A stretch of 19,238 bases of DNA from the NCBI GenBank assembly GCA_019637645.1, contig JAHBVH010000111.1, positions 1 to 19,238 on the forward strand, read 5' to 3'. A program made the position numbers and the translations under genes. Position 1 is the stretch's first letter. Every line of letters begins with the position of its first letter. The notes under the pieces are model-generated. The model saw only the letters and a program-made list of their open reading frames with translations, made no database searches and was not told the DNA's origin. The stretch is from Caldilineaceae bacterium (GTDB lineage: Bacteria > Chloroflexota > Anaerolineae > Caldilineales > Caldilineaceae). This document shows, piece by piece, positions 7,634 to 16,246 of this stretch.

Positions 7634-8532
7634 GCGGTATCAACGAACTCGGCAAACGGCTGGTTTGGGAGAAGCCCCTCCGTCCCCAGCGTATTGGGCT
7701 GGTTTTAGGCGGCGGCGCGGCACGCGGCATCGCCCATATTGGCGTGCTCCAGGCGTTGGAAGCCTATCAACTACGCCCCCATTATATTGTTGGCGCGAGT
7801 GCCGGGGCGCTCGTAGGGGGCCTCTACGCCGCTGGCTTATCCCCAGCCGACCTCACTACCTTGGCCTATCAATTGAAATGGCGTGATATTAGTAGCCTGC
7901 CCGTCACCGCACACTGGTCCACTTGGATGGCCCCCACCATGCCGCTGGGCATTTTGGATCTAGATCGCCTCATGGATTGGATTCGCAAAATCTTGAAGCG
8001 TGATGTCACGTTTGATCAGCTCCCGATTCCCTTTGCCGCCATTGCCACGGATCTGAGTACAGGCGAAAGTATTATGCTCAACGATGGCCCCATCGCGCCC
8101 GCGATCCGCGCCAGTTGTAGCGTGCCCGGCATCTTTACCCCTGTGCGCCGCCAAGGTCGCTTGTTGGTGGATGGCGGTGCCAGTAACAATTTGCCCATTT
8201 CGGCGGTGCAACAGATGGGAGCCGACTATGTCATCGCGGTTGATCTGTTGCCCTTGGTGACGGACCCCGTTGCCGAGCCCAAGAATATTCTAGAAGTGAG
8301 TATCACCTCGCTCTACACCTTGATCCGTGCCGCCCAGGTGGATGCTTCGCTGGCTCATTGTGTGATCCAGCCACAGGTCGGGCATATTAGTCTGGCGGAC
8401 CTAACTGCCATTGAGGAACTGATTGTCACAGGCTATCAGGCCACCTTATATCGAATCCCCGAAATCCTAGCCGCGCTCGGGCTCGATGCCCCACTGGAAG
8501 CGGCTGCCCCCCCCGCGTCTCCCATCGATTAG
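7630..8532 (+). CDS. Patatin-like phospholipase / RssA-type serine hydrolase
   Basis: The protein should cleave acyl esters of lipids with a Ser-Asp dyad. With a start at TTG 7630 it has 300 residues, normal for bacterial patatin-like proteins. The oxyanion loop GGGAARG is at 27-33, the nucleophile elbow GASAG at 55-59 with S57, and the catalytic Asp in VDGG is D181. No signal peptide is seen, so it probably acts at the inner face of the membrane. The frame is open back to 7513, but that part lies wholly inside the preceding gene. A strong GGAGAG just upstream of TTG 7630 and a TTGA start-stop overlap decide for 7630. It is the last gene of the packed run, followed by 235 bases of more AT-rich sequence. 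Confidence 0.93.
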   Translation: MSGINELGKRLVWEKPLRPQRIGLVLGGGAARGIAHIGVLQALEAYQLRPHYIVGASAGALVGGLYAAGLSPADLTTLAYQLKWRDISSLPVTAHWSTWMAPTMPLGILDLDRLMDWIRKILKRDVTFDQLPIPFAAIATDLSTGESIMLNDGPIAPAIRASCSVPGIFTPVRRQGRLLVDGGASNNLPISAVQQMGADYVIAVDLLPLVTDPVAEPKNILEVSITSLYTLIRAAQVDASLAHCVIQPQVGHISLADLTAIEELIVTGYQATLYRIPEILAALGLDAPLEAAAPPASPID

Positions 8533-8767
8533 GGACGAGAGTTTGCATTTGCTGGATAGATGGGATACGATCCAATAAACATTGATTGGTCAACTGTTGC
8601 TGTAGTGATTCAAATCACAGCGCACCCTTGAGAAGATACCAAGCTTTGTCAGGAAATTAGTGGCGCTTATCGTGTAACGCTGCACACTAGCATTGCTACC
8701 GGTTTATGATTGATTCTCTTTGCTCACGACAAAATATGCCTTAAAAATTATCTAAAGGAGCTTACAG

Positions 8768-9514
8768 ATGAGTTCTTCAATTCGTGTAACCGTTTGGAAC
8801 GAGTTTGAACACGAAAAATCCCACCAAGCGGTGATCGATATTTATCCGGATGGGATTCACAAGGTCATTGCCGACGGCTTTAAAACCCACGGGTTTGAGA
8901 ATGTGCGCACCGCCACCCTCGACCAGCCCGAACACGGCCTCACCGACGAGATCTTGGCCCAAACCGATGTGTTGACCTGGTGGGGCCATATGGCCCATGG
9001 CAAGGTGGACGACAAGATCGTCGATCGTGTGCACCAACGCGTGCTAGAAGGCATGGGCTTGATTGTTCTCCACTCGGGCCACCATTCCAAAATTTTCAAG
9101 AAACTCATGGGCACCACCTGTAGCCTACGCTGGCGCGAAGCAGGCGAGAATGAGCGCATTTGGGTGATCGAGCCGGGGCATCCCATTGCCGACGGTCTCG
9201 GGCCGTACATTGATATTCCCGCCGTCGAGATGTATGGCGAGCATTTTGATATTCCCGCGCCGGACACCCTGGTCTTTATCAGTTGGTTCAAGGGCGGCGA
9301 AGTCTTCCGCAGCGGCTGTTGCTACCACCGCGGCCGCGGCAAGATCTTCTATTTCCGCCCTGGTCATGAGACCCACCCCATCTATTACCAAGCCGAAGTA
9401 CAACAGGTGTTGGCCAATGCTGCCCGCTGGGCGGCCCAAGGCAAAGGGCCAGAATTTACCTATCAGGGTGGCCGCGCCATCAATGCCAAAGTGCCGTTGG
9501 AAAAGCTTGACTGA
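8768..9514 (+). CDS. ThuA-like domain protein (trehalose utilization family)
   Basis: The 248-residue product matches single-domain ThuA proteins, which have a class I glutamine-amidotransferase-like fold and often sit in sugar-use gene sets. Family features are the N-terminal [20 protein letters not shown] at about 70-80, VLHSGHHSK, and [11 protein letters not shown] with H200-E201 near the end. The catalytic Cys of true amidotransferases is not obvious. The start ATG at 8768 has a clear ribosome site (AAAGGAG, about 6 bases upstream). The 235-base gap before it holds no recognisable gene; it is AT-richer than its surroundings and probably carries the promoter, though I cannot pick convincing hexamers. 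The Gfo/Idh/MocA and TIM-barrel genes further on support a role in sugar catabolism. Confidence 0.88.
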   Translation: MSSSIRVTVWNEFEHEKSHQAVIDIYPDGIHKVIADGFKTHGFENVRTATLDQPEHGLTDEILAQTDVLTWWGHMAHGKVDDKIVDRVHQRVLEGMGLIVLHSGHHSKIFKKLMGTTCSLRWREAGENERIWVIEPGHPIADGLGPYIDIPAVEMYGEHFDIPAPDTLVFISWFKGGEVFRSGCCYHRGRGKIFYFRPGHETHPIYYQAEVQQVLANAARWAAQGKGPEFTYQGGRAINAKVPLEKLD

Positions 9515-9548
9515 GCAAGGCGCTATGCCCAGGATATGATCGATCCAG

Positions 9549-9577
9549 ACCTGACAGGTTTTGAAAACCTGTCAGGT
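9549..9577. repeat. Palindromic repeat, CCTGACAGG family, copy 1
   Basis: ACCTGACAGGTTTT (9549-9562) is exactly complementary to 9564-9577 around a single G. A related but imperfect copy lies at 10259-10285, so the two flank the HAD hydrolase gene. RNA from either strand would fold into a hairpin, and TTTATC follows on the plus strand, so it may also stop transcription after the ThuA-like gene. Confidence 0.85.
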
Positions 9578-9646
9578 TTATCGAGGCCCTTTTCCACTAG
9601 TCTCTAAGCTCAGGCGAACCAGAGAAAGCAAAGCCGAGGCGAGCTC

Positions 9647-10252
9647 TTGATCAAAGCCATTATTTTTGACATGGGGGGCGTATTGGTGCGCACCATCGAC
9701 CCCACCCCGCGCGCCACTTGGGAAACAAAGCTAGGCTTGGCACCGGGTGATGCCGAACGGATTGTGCTCAATAGCGAGATGGGCAAGCGCGCTCAAACCG
9801 GGGGCATCACGACGGCGGAGCTGTGGGCATGGGTGCAGGGCGAGTTTGGGTTGGATGACACGACCTTGGCCGCCTTTCGCCATGCTTTCTGGGCTGGCGA
9901 TGTGCTGGATGACGACCTAGTGGGGCTAATCCGCTACCTGCGGCTAAACTACCAGACCGCACTCCTGAGCAACTTTATGGATGAGTTGCAGGAGGTGATC
10001 ACCGTGCGCCATCCCATGGCCGATGCCTTTGACTTGGTCGTCGGCTCGGCCTATGAGAAGGTGATGAAGCCCGATGCCCAGATCTATCTACATACCTTGG
10101 CGCGCTTAGGCCGCCAACCGGCAGAAGCGGTCTTTATCGATGACGCGCTTCACAATGTGGAGGGAGCCCGCCAAGTGGGGTTGGCCGCTATTCATTACCA
10201 AGCCGGGATGGATGTGGCCGCGGCTTTGGCGGCTTTGGGCGTTCAAGTCTAG
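9647..10252 (+). CDS. HAD-superfamily hydrolase (subfamily IA-like)
   Basis: The 201-residue protein has all the HAD motifs: FDMGGVLV with nucleophile D8, LLSNF with S108-N109, KPD with K141, and FIDD with D165-D166. An alpha-helical C1 cap lies at about 15-85. The usual second Asp of DxD is Gly here (DMGG). This is the GGVL form seen in many YihX-like members, so phosphatase activity on small phosphates is likely but the substrate is unknown. The start is TTG 9647, with GAGG about 8 bases upstream; the next Met lies inside motif I and is too late. Palindromes of one family flank the gene, and it is convergent with the GT4 gene. Confidence 0.92.
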   Translation: MIKAIIFDMGGVLVRTIDPTPRATWETKLGLAPGDAERIVLNSEMGKRAQTGGITTAELWAWVQGEFGLDDTTLAAFRHAFWAGDVLDDDLVGLIRYLRLNYQTALLSNFMDELQEVITVRHPMADAFDLVVGSAYEKVMKPDAQIYLHTLARLGRQPAEAVFIDDALHNVEGARQVGLAAIHYQAGMDVAAALAALGVQV

Positions 10253-10258
10253 GCTAAC

Positions 10259-10285
10259 CCTGACAGGGTTGAAAAACCTGTCAGG
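10259..10285. repeat. Palindromic repeat, CCTGACAGG family, copy 2
   Basis: CCTGACAGG (10259-10267) pairs with CCTGTCAGG (10277-10285). The loop between them is longer and less regular than in the copy at 9549-9577. It lies between the 3' ends of the convergent HAD and GT4 genes, where a two-way transcription stop would make sense. Confidence 0.75.
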
Positions 10286-10331
10286 ATTGGGATAACCAAC
10301 CTTGGCGGCTGACTATCGGAGTGCTCTCCAG

Positions 10332-11603
10332 CTAGGGTCGTTGGCGCGTGGTCTCGCGGTAGACGGTCAACATCTGGGCCACAATATTTTCCCAGCTATA
10401 TTGTTTGGCATAGGCGCGTGCTTGTTCGCCCAGCCGCTGGCGCAGGGGTTGATCGGTTAAGAGGGTTAAGATACGCGTGGCCAGCGCTTCGGGGTCACGC
10501 GAGGGCACATGGAAACCATTGATCCCCGATTGGACCAAATGGGCCAACCCGCCGACTTCCGATGCGATGACGGGTGTGCCCATAGCCATAGCCTCGAGGG
10601 CAACCATGCCAAAGCTTTCATAATGGGAAGGCATGACGACCATTTCGGCAGCGGCGTAATAGTAGGGCAGAATCTCTTGATCCTTGGCCCCCAAAAAGGT
10701 GACGAGATCGCGAATGCCAAGTTCGGTACGCAACTGCTGCAGACGGCCCATTTCCGTGTCCAGGTCATCGGTCCAGGGGTCCCCACCGACAATCGCTAAA
10801 CAGGCATTGGCAATCGCGGCGGGATGACGTTCTTGCAAGATCGACATGGCGCGCAGCAAGGTGTCAACGCCCTTGAGTGGCTCAATCCGCCCGACAAAGA
10901 GAATATTCTGGTTGCCACAATCAATGCCAACTTTGGTTTTCGCGGCCTTTTTGTCGATAGGACGGAAGCGGCCCAGATCGACGCCCGGCGGGATGACCCG
11001 GATCTTGGTGGGATCAGCCCCATAATAGTCGAGTAACTGCTGCTCTTCGGCAGGCGTTGCGGCAATAATCCGGTCGGCAATTTGGATGACACGGGCTTCC
11101 CCATCAAGTCGATCCTGCGGTGCGCGTTCACTGGCATCTTGGGCAATCAGATTTTTCATGTGGCCCAAGGTGTGGAACATGTGTACAATCGGCGCGTGGG
11201 GCCAGCTCCGTTGCAATTGTTCGGCAACCAGCCCTGAAAGCCAGTAGTGGCTGTGGATCAGATCGTAGTGGACCCCTTCGGCTTCGGCAAAGGCCAAAAC
11301 GCCGTCGGTGAACTCGTCGAGATAATTGCCGATTTCGGCTACAGGAATGGGCTTTTCCGGCCCCGCTGGCACATGAATGACGCGACCACCTGGCCCTAGC
11401 TCATGCTTGATCCGGGGCTGACAATCATCTTGGGAGCGGGTGAAGACATCGACCGCGACGCCGAAGCAGCCCAATTCACGGCCAAAATCGCGCACATAGA
11501 CATTCATACCCCCCGTTTTTTTGCCCCCCAATAAGGCGAGTGGACAGGTATGGACACTGAGCATAGCCACACGCCGCACGGGCGCGGTAACGAACTGATG
11601 CAT
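10332..11603 (-). CDS. GT4-family glycosyltransferase (MshA / sucrose-phosphate-synthase-like)
   Basis: This 423-residue GT-B enzyme moves a sugar from a nucleotide donor. The N-terminal half has GGMNVYVRDFGRELG (residues 31-45) and DLIHSHYWLSG, both typical of the MshA and sucrose-synthase-like group. The C-terminal half has RIEPLKGVDTLL near 240 and PSHYESFGMVALEAMAMG at about 325-342, which holds the two Glu of the E-x7-E donor site. No membrane segment is visible, so it is cytoplasmic. I chose the ATG at 11603, with GGAGG 11 bases upstream; an upstream TTG (11627) would include the ribosome site in the coding region. It is divergent from a PIG-L deacetylase, the same family pairing used in mycothiol and bacillithiol synthesis. 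The acceptor is not known. Confidence 0.93.
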   Translation of the reverse strand: MHQFVTAPVRRVAMLSVHTCPLALLGGKKTGGMNVYVRDFGRELGCFGVAVDVFTRSQDDCQPRIKHELGPGGRVIHVPAGPEKPIPVAEIGNYLDEFTDGVLAFAEAEGVHYDLIHSHYWLSGLVAEQLQRSWPHAPIVHMFHTLGHMKNLIAQDASERAPQDRLDGEARVIQIADRIIAATPAEEQQLLDYYGADPTKIRVIPPGVDLGRFRPIDKKAAKTKVGIDCGNQNILFVGRIEPLKGVDTLLRAMSILQERHPAAIANACLAIVGGDPWTDDLDTEMGRLQQLRTELGIRDLVTFLGAKDQEILPYYYAAAEMVVMPSHYESFGMVALEAMAMGTPVIASEVGGLAHLVQSGINGFHVPSRDPEALATRILTLLTDQPLRQRLGEQARAYAKQYSWENIVAQMLTVYRETTRQRP

Positions 11604-11757
11604 AATCGTTTGGTCCTCCAGAGTCAAGATGTGCTCTGTCGTCTGCTGAGAAAATAGAACGCGGCGGGAGCTGATGAGGCGGATAAGCCGGATACAAACA
11701 GCCAGAGGCTGCTCAATCCAGAAAATCCCTGTTTTCGTTCATCCTGTCCGTCAGCGT

Positions 11758-11786
11758 TTGACACTGTAACACAATTGATTTACCAC
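11758..11786 (+). promoter_or_regulatory. Candidate promoter of the PIG-L gene
   Basis: TTGACA (11758-11763) is an exact -35 consensus. At 17 bases spacing lies TACCAC (11781-11786), only a weak -10. The site is 22-50 bases before the ATG, a fitting place, in the spacer between divergent genes. Confidence 0.35.
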
Positions 11787-11807
11787 TGACTGTAAGCAAA
11801 AAACATA

Positions 11808-12560
11808 ATGCAACCTTTTTACGACGCCATTTATCTTTCTCCCCACCTCGACGATGTCACGCTCTCCTGTGGGGGACAAATTTTTCAACAGACCCAGGCG
11901 GGCCAGCGCATCCTCGTGGTGACAATCACAGCAGGCGATCCTCCGCAAGCCGCAGTTTCGGGCTATGCCCAGAGTTTGCACGACCGCTGGGAATTGGTGA
12001 CCGACGCGGTCGCGGCCCGGCGCGCCGAAGATTACACAGCCAATCAGATTTTGGGGGCCGATACGCTCCATTGGACAGTACCCGATTGTATCTACCGCTA
12101 CCATCCCGAGAGCGGTGCCGCGCTTTATCGCTCCGATCCAGATATTTTCGGTGAACTTCACCCCACCGAACGGCCCCTGGTTGCGACGTTAAGCGAGCAA
12201 ATTGCCGCGCTGCCTGCCCATGCTCGGCTCTATGTACCGCTCACCATTGGTCATCATGTCGATCACCAACTAACGCGGTTGGCCGCCGAGCGAGCCTTTG
12301 CGCCTACCACGCTTTGGTACTACGAAGATTATCCATACGCCCAGAAGCCGGGCGCATTGGCCCAAGTGATCCCCACAAACAATCTACACTGGCAACCGAC
12401 GGTGATCCCCTTGGTGGAAGCCGCCATTGCCGCCAAGATTGCGGCCATTGCCGCCTTCGTCTCTCAGTTTAGCACCTTTTTTACCGATCATGCGGATCTG
12501 GAGAGCCAGATTCGCACATTTACCACCCAAGTCGGGGGAGAACGGGTTTGGCGACAGTGA
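11808..12560 (+). CDS. PIG-L (LmbE-like) zinc deacetylase
   Basis: The family removes acetyl groups from N-acetylglucosaminyl conjugates such as GlcNAc-inositol (MshB), GlcNAc-malate (BshB) and GlcNAc-PI. The 250-residue protein has the N-terminal metal motif SPHLDD with H13, D15 and D16. It also has the C-terminal metal motif HHVDH at 149-153, giving the third ligand. The usual PHPDD is PHLDD here, a mild variant. There is no signal peptide. Its ATG at 11808 has only a poor ribosome site (TAAG). It is divergent from a GT4 glycosyltransferase, and a shared pathway is plausible but not shown. Confidence 0.92.
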   Translation: MQPFYDAIYLSPHLDDVTLSCGGQIFQQTQAGQRILVVTITAGDPPQAAVSGYAQSLHDRWELVTDAVAARRAEDYTANQILGADTLHWTVPDCIYRYHPESGAALYRSDPDIFGELHPTERPLVATLSEQIAALPAHARLYVPLTIGHHVDHQLTRLAAERAFAPTTLWYYEDYPYAQKPGALAQVIPTNNLHWQPTVIPLVEAAIAAKIAAIAAFVSQFSTFFTDHADLESQIRTFTTQVGGERVWRQ

Positions 12561-12607
12561 GTCAGTCGGTCAGTGGACAGTAGGACAATGGCCCAAAACG
12601 GCTTCCG

Positions 12608-12647
12608 GTCTTACTCTGCCACTGTCCCACCGTCTTACTCTCCCACT
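12608..12647 (+). repeat. Direct repeat of 16 bp at 24-bp period
   Basis: GTCTTACTCTGCCACT (12608-12623) recurs with one mismatch at 12632-12647. Together with CAGTCGGTCAGTGGACAGT at about 12558-12576 it forms a low-complexity spacer after the PIG-L gene, of the same general style as the spacer at 18181-18303. Confidence 0.65.
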
Positions 12648-12693
12648 ACGCGCTACCCACTCCTCCAATCTTTAACGACACAAAGGAGAATCT

Positions 12694-13470
12694 ATGCGTT
12701 ACAGCCTCTGTTCCTATAGTTTTCACCGCACGACCAAGGCGGGGAATCTTGATATTTTTAGCTATATCACCTTTTGCAAAGGCGCAGGCTTTACGCAGAT
12801 CGATCCGTGGATGTTGCATCTGCAAGCGGGCTATGAAGACAATGCGTTTCTCGATCGGGTGAAAGCCACGGCTGAAGCCATGGAGTTGCCCTTTGGCTGT
12901 GTAGCTGTCGATGGGGCCCATATCTACGCGCCCACGGCAGAAGAGCGGGCGGCCAATCGTGAGCGCGCTTATCGCTGGATCGATATTTGTGAATATTTGG
13001 GCGCACCCCAAATTCGGATCGACGCCGGCGGGCGCGAAGAGCGCGCGGAAGCGATCTTTGATATTGTCGTCGAAGGCTACCAAGATATTATCGCCAAAGC
13101 GCGCAACCAAGGCGTCGAGGTGATCATTGAGAATCATTGGGGACCCTTCAAGCACCCGGACAATCTCTATAAATTGCTCGACGCGGTGGAGGGGCTGGGC
13201 TTGCTCTTTGATTCGTATAACTGGCCCGAAGGCACCCACGAACAAGCCTGGCACCAATATGCCAAGTATGCCCGCCTGACCCACTTTAAGAGCTTCGCCT
13301 TTGATGCCAATGGCAACGAACCCGAATGGGATATTCCGCGCGTCATTGGCATTTTGCAAGCCGCTGGGTACAATGGCGCTTGGGGCATTGAAAGCACCCC
13401 CTACGATGGCCGCGAAGCCGATGCCGCCTTGCGCACCTTGGCCTTGCTCAAACGCACCCTGGAGGGATAA
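12694..13470 (+). CDS. Sugar phosphate isomerase/epimerase-like TIM barrel (xylose isomerase-like)
   Basis: The 258-residue protein belongs to the AP-endonuclease-2 / xylose isomerase-like TIM barrels, which isomerise or epimerise sugars and inositol derivatives with a divalent metal. Four likely metal ligands sit at the ends of barrel strands: E146 (IIENHWG), D173 (LLFDSYN), H197 (LTHFKS) and E233 (WGIES). The start ATG has a clear AAAGGAG ribosome site. A strong hairpin follows the stop, and the Gfo/Idh/MocA oxidoreductase comes 137 bases later. These two families are commonly paired in inositol and unusual-sugar breakdown. It is cytoplasmic; the substrate is unknown. Confidence 0.93.
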   Translation: MRYSLCSYSFHRTTKAGNLDIFSYITFCKGAGFTQIDPWMLHLQAGYEDNAFLDRVKATAEAMELPFGCVAVDGAHIYAPTAEERAANRERAYRWIDICEYLGAPQIRIDAGGREERAEAIFDIVVEGYQDIIAKARNQGVEVIIENHWGPFKHPDNLYKLLDAVEGLGLLFDSYNWPEGTHEQAWHQYAKYARLTHFKSFAFDANGNEPEWDIPRVIGILQAAGYNGAWGIESTPYDGREADAALRTLALLKRTLEG

Positions 13471-13482
13471 CCCTCAGGAATT

Positions 13483-13515
13483 GCGCTAGCCGGTCACGGA
13501 CCTGGCTAGCGCTTT
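13483..13515 (+). terminator. Hairpin after the TIM-barrel gene, probable terminator
   Basis: GCGCTAGCC (13483-13491) pairs with GGCTAGCGC (13504-13512). Inside it GGTC (13492-13495) pairs with GACC (13499-13502) around an ACG loop, leaving one bulged T. This gives a stem of about 13 bp. Only a short TTT follows, so termination may be partial and leave read-through into the oxidoreductase gene. Confidence 0.6.
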
Positions 13516-13607
13516 GGTTACCGGCGATAGCCCACTTGCAGCGGGACTGCTGCCCATAGTACCTTTTTCCATAACCTACATTACCCCAATAAATCCAACG
13601 AGGACTT

Positions 13608-14714
13608 ATGACTACAGATAAAGTACGCGTCGGCGTGATTGGCGTCGGCCAAATTGGTAAACATCACCTGAGCAACTATAGCAAGATTCCCAACGCCGAA
13701 GTGGTGGCGGTGGCCGATGTTAATGAAGCCGAAGCGCGGCGCGTAGCAGAGATGTACAACATTCCCAACGTCTATACCGATTTTCGGCAACTCCTGCAAC
13801 GCGATGATATTGTAGCGGTCGATGTCTGTCTGCATAATAATTTCCATGCGCCAGTGACGATTGCCGCTTTGGAAGCGGGCAAACATGTCTTCTGCGAAAA
13901 GCCGATGGCCGGTGCCTACATTGACGCCGAGCACATGTTCAAAACCGCGCAGACAACTGGGCAGAAGTTACACATCCAATGCCAGAACATCTTTCAGAAT
14001 TATGCCAAAGCCGCCAAAGTCTTGATCGATGGCGGCCACTTGGGCAAAGTCTACCACGCCCGTTCGGTGGGGCATCGGCGGCGTGGGCGGCCCTATGTCG
14101 ATGGCTATGGCAGCCCCACCTTTGTCCAAAAACAAAATTCCGCCGGGGGCGCCCTCTATGACATGGGCGTCTATCACATTAACACCATTCTCTTCTTGTT
14201 GGGCAATCCGCAGGTGCTGCGTATCTCCGGCAAAACCTACCAAGAGACGCCCATGGATCCCCGTCGCCAAGCCAATAGTGGCTACAATGTGGAAGAACTG
14301 GGCTTAGGCTTTATCCGGTTGGCCGATGGCCTCACCATCGACATTATCGAAGCCTGGGCCGTCCACATGGACAAGTTCGATGGCTCCATGGTCTTTGGCA
14401 GCGAAGGCGGCATTCGCCTGGATCCCTTTGGCTACTACCGCACCTTAGCCGACATTGATTTCGATCTGTCCACGCCACTGGATCGCTTTGACTGGCGTCA
14501 GCATACCGTCCACGAGGTGGGCGATGTCTATGACGGGCCACAACAGCACTGGATCGCCGCGCTCCAAGGCCGGGTTGCGCTGATCCCCATGGATGAGATC
14601 GCCCTCAACACCATGCTGATCTCCGAAGGGATCTATCTCTCGGATCGCCTGGGCCGTGAGGTCACCGCCGAAGAAGTGCGCGAAATGTCGGTTTCGACCG
14701 CGATTACGTTGTGA
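13608..14714 (+). CDS. Gfo/Idh/MocA family NAD(P)-dependent oxidoreductase
   Basis: The 368-residue protein oxidises or reduces a sugar or cyclitol with NAD(P). It has a Rossmann domain with GVGQIG at 12-17, the acidic end VADVNEAEA, and the signature CEKPMAG with K98. A C-terminal alpha/beta domain carries [14 protein letters not shown], with D185, Y189 and H190. The DxGxY form resembles glucose-fructose-oxidoreductase-type members more than the DxGxH form of inositol dehydrogenases. No signal peptide is seen, so it is cytoplasmic. The start ATG has GAGG at good spacing. The TIM-barrel gene before it and the rhamnose mutarotase further on suggest sugar breakdown, but the substrate is open. 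Confidence 0.94.
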   Translation: MTTDKVRVGVIGVGQIGKHHLSNYSKIPNAEVVAVADVNEAEARRVAEMYNIPNVYTDFRQLLQRDDIVAVDVCLHNNFHAPVTIAALEAGKHVFCEKPMAGAYIDAEHMFKTAQTTGQKLHIQCQNIFQNYAKAAKVLIDGGHLGKVYHARSVGHRRRGRPYVDGYGSPTFVQKQNSAGGALYDMGVYHINTILFLLGNPQVLRISGKTYQETPMDPRRQANSGYNVEELGLGFIRLADGLTIDIIEAWAVHMDKFDGSMVFGSEGGIRLDPFGYYRTLADIDFDLSTPLDRFDWRQHTVHEVGDVYDGPQQHWIAALQGRVALIPMDEIALNTMLISEGIYLSDRLGREVTAEEVREMSVSTAITL

Positions 14715-14779
14715 TTCGTGCTGCGGGGTGCGTAGTGTGCTTCATGCAGCACGCACCACCTTCTTGCATAGGATAAGCG

Positions 14780-15289
14780 ATGCAAAAAGAAGAACTTCTC
14801 CTCCTCTACGACTACAGTTACTGGGCTACAGGCCGGATTTTGCGCACGGCGACCAAGGTGACGCCAGCACAATTTGTTGAGCCACGCGCCTTTTGCCCGG
14901 GTGGCTTGCACGGGCTCCTCGTCCATGCCTTGTCGGCAGAATGGGTCTGGCGCACGCGCTTTCAAGAACAGATTTCCCCCACGGCCTTCTTGGCCGCGGC
15001 CGACTTCCCCACGTTGGCCGCGATCCAAGCGCGTTGGCAACGCGAAGAAGCCGCTATGCGTGTCTACCTCCAAGGTCTCACCACAGAACAACTCAACAGC
15101 CCGATCATGTATCGGAGCCTGACCGGCGCGCCCAATGAACAGTTACTCTGGCCGCTGCTGCTGCATATTATCAACCATGGGACGCAGCATCGCGCCGAAG
15201 CCGCGGCCCTGCTGACCGAATTCGGCCACTCCCCCGGCGATCTTGATCTGATCGTCTATCTGCGCGAACAACCCAGCAAGACGGGATAG
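14780..15289 (+). CDS. DinB-like four-helix-bundle protein
   Basis: The 169-residue protein fits the DinB/YfiT-like family of metal-binding helical bundles, several of which act as thiol-dependent transferases; the role of most is unknown. The likely metal triad is H49 (LLVHAL), H133 (INHGTQH) and H137, with AEWVW after the first His as is usual. The start ATG is preceded by AGGAT. A perfect 19-bp inverted repeat follows the gene. In organisms with low-molecular-weight thiols, DinB-like enzymes can use them as cofactors, which would fit the nearby GT4/PIG-L pair. That link is speculative. Confidence 0.87.
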   Translation: MQKEELLLLYDYSYWATGRILRTATKVTPAQFVEPRAFCPGGLHGLLVHALSAEWVWRTRFQEQISPTAFLAAADFPTLAAIQARWQREEAAMRVYLQGLTTEQLNSPIMYRSLTGAPNEQLLWPLLLHIINHGTQHRAEAAALLTEFGHSPGDLDLIVYLREQPSKTG

Positions 15290-15317
15290 CTGTCGCGCTG
15301 TTTGGTTTTCCTTCAGC

Positions 15318-15360
15318 AGGGGCAGCGCATTTCAAGGAATTCTTGAAATGCGCTGCCCCT
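15318..15360. repeat. Perfect 19-bp inverted repeat between the DinB-like and metallo-beta-lactamase genes
   Basis: Bases 15318-15336 (AGGGGCAGCGCATTTCAAG) are exactly complementary to 15342-15360 around GAATT. No T-tract follows, so a simple terminator is unlikely. The sequence differs from the other palindromes in the window and looks like another dispersed element family. The right arm carries an in-frame TTG at 15343 that stretches the next reading frame upstream artificially. Confidence 0.88.
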
Positions 15361-15399
15361 CATCACAAAACCAGCCATCTTCAAAGGTGTGAATATCCT

Positions 15400-16140
15400 A
15401 TGCAGATCGAACCAACCCTCTACCTGGTCGGCAGTGGTCGAGCAGGTTTTGATTTGACTGATCCCTTTGACTGTAACATCTATTTATTCGACAGCGGGGC
15501 CGGTTATCTCCTATTTGACGCGGGCACAGGGATGGGGACCGAGCAGATTCTTCATGTATGCCAAGAACATGGCATTGATTTCGCCCAAATCAACCATCTC
15601 TTTCTCACCCACGCCCACACCGATCATGGCGGCGGGGCAGCGCATCTGCGCGAACGTTTGCCACTTCAACTCTATGCCAGAGAGCGCACCGCAGCCATTG
15701 TTGCCACAGGGGATGAGGCCGCGGTCTCCTTGCCACTGGCGCGTGATGGTGGGATGTACCCGGCGGATTATGTCTATCGTGCCTGCCCCGTCGAGCATGT
15801 GTTGACCGACGGCCAAGTCGTCGCCATTGGCAACCTCCTAGTGGAGACCATCGCGACGCCTGGCCATAGCCATGATCATACCTCCTATTTGGTCACGGCC
15901 AACGGGAAACGCTATCTGGTGGGCGGCGACGCCATCTTCTTCGGCGGGCGCGTCGTCTGGCAAAACACCTATGATTGCAGCGTGCCCGCCACCAACCAGT
16001 CGATCCAAAAGCTCGCCACCTATGACTTTGATGCGCTGCTCACCGGTCATCTTAACTTTAGTCTGCGCGACGGCAAGCGGCATATCTTGGCAGCCTGTGA
16101 TGTGATCACCCAAATGGGCTGCCCACCGTCGATTTTGTAG
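15400..16140 (+). CDS. Metallo-beta-lactamase-fold hydrolase
   Basis: The 246-residue protein has the full metal site of the superfamily: THAHTDH with H71, H73, D75 and H76, then TPGHSHDH with H156, GGDAIF with D177, and TGHLNFS with H217. It should bind two metal ions and hydrolyse an ester, thioester or lactone. True beta-lactamase action is not implied, and glyoxalase II or lactonase-like action is equally possible. No signal peptide is present. I chose the ATG at 15400, with AAAGGTG about 9 bases upstream, over a TTG inside the preceding inverted repeat. Confidence 0.93.
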   Translation: MQIEPTLYLVGSGRAGFDLTDPFDCNIYLFDSGAGYLLFDAGTGMGTEQILHVCQEHGIDFAQINHLFLTHAHTDHGGGAAHLRERLPLQLYARERTAAIVATGDEAAVSLPLARDGGMYPADYVYRACPVEHVLTDGQVVAIGNLLVETIATPGHSHDHTSYLVTANGKRYLVGGDAIFFGGRVVWQNTYDCSVPATNQSIQKLATYDFDALLTGHLNFSLRDGKRHILAACDVITQMGCPPSIL

Positions 16141-16246
16141 GAGGAGGGTAAGTACTTTGTGAACACTGTCTCATTGCCCTCCTGTACCACCCGAAAATTT
16201 GATGACAACTTTGCACACATTCAGGTGAGGATAGTTACACGCGTTT

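Noticed and set aside
8533..8767. Promoter hexamers or a small RNA in the AT-richer spacer before the ThuA-like gene
   Set aside because: Several TTGxxx and A/T-rich boxes occur but none at proper spacing with good matches, and no stable hairpin is evident; only the ribosome site is convincing.
15343..15399. Upstream start of the metallo-beta-lactamase-fold gene
   Set aside because: The TTG lies in the arm of an inverted repeat and the added residues match nothing; ATG 15400 has its own ribosome site.
16140..16184. Hairpin between AGGAGGG and CCCTCCT after the metallo-beta-lactamase-fold gene
   Set aside because: The stem is only 7 bp with a loop of about 30 bases and no T-tract, too weak to call a terminator.
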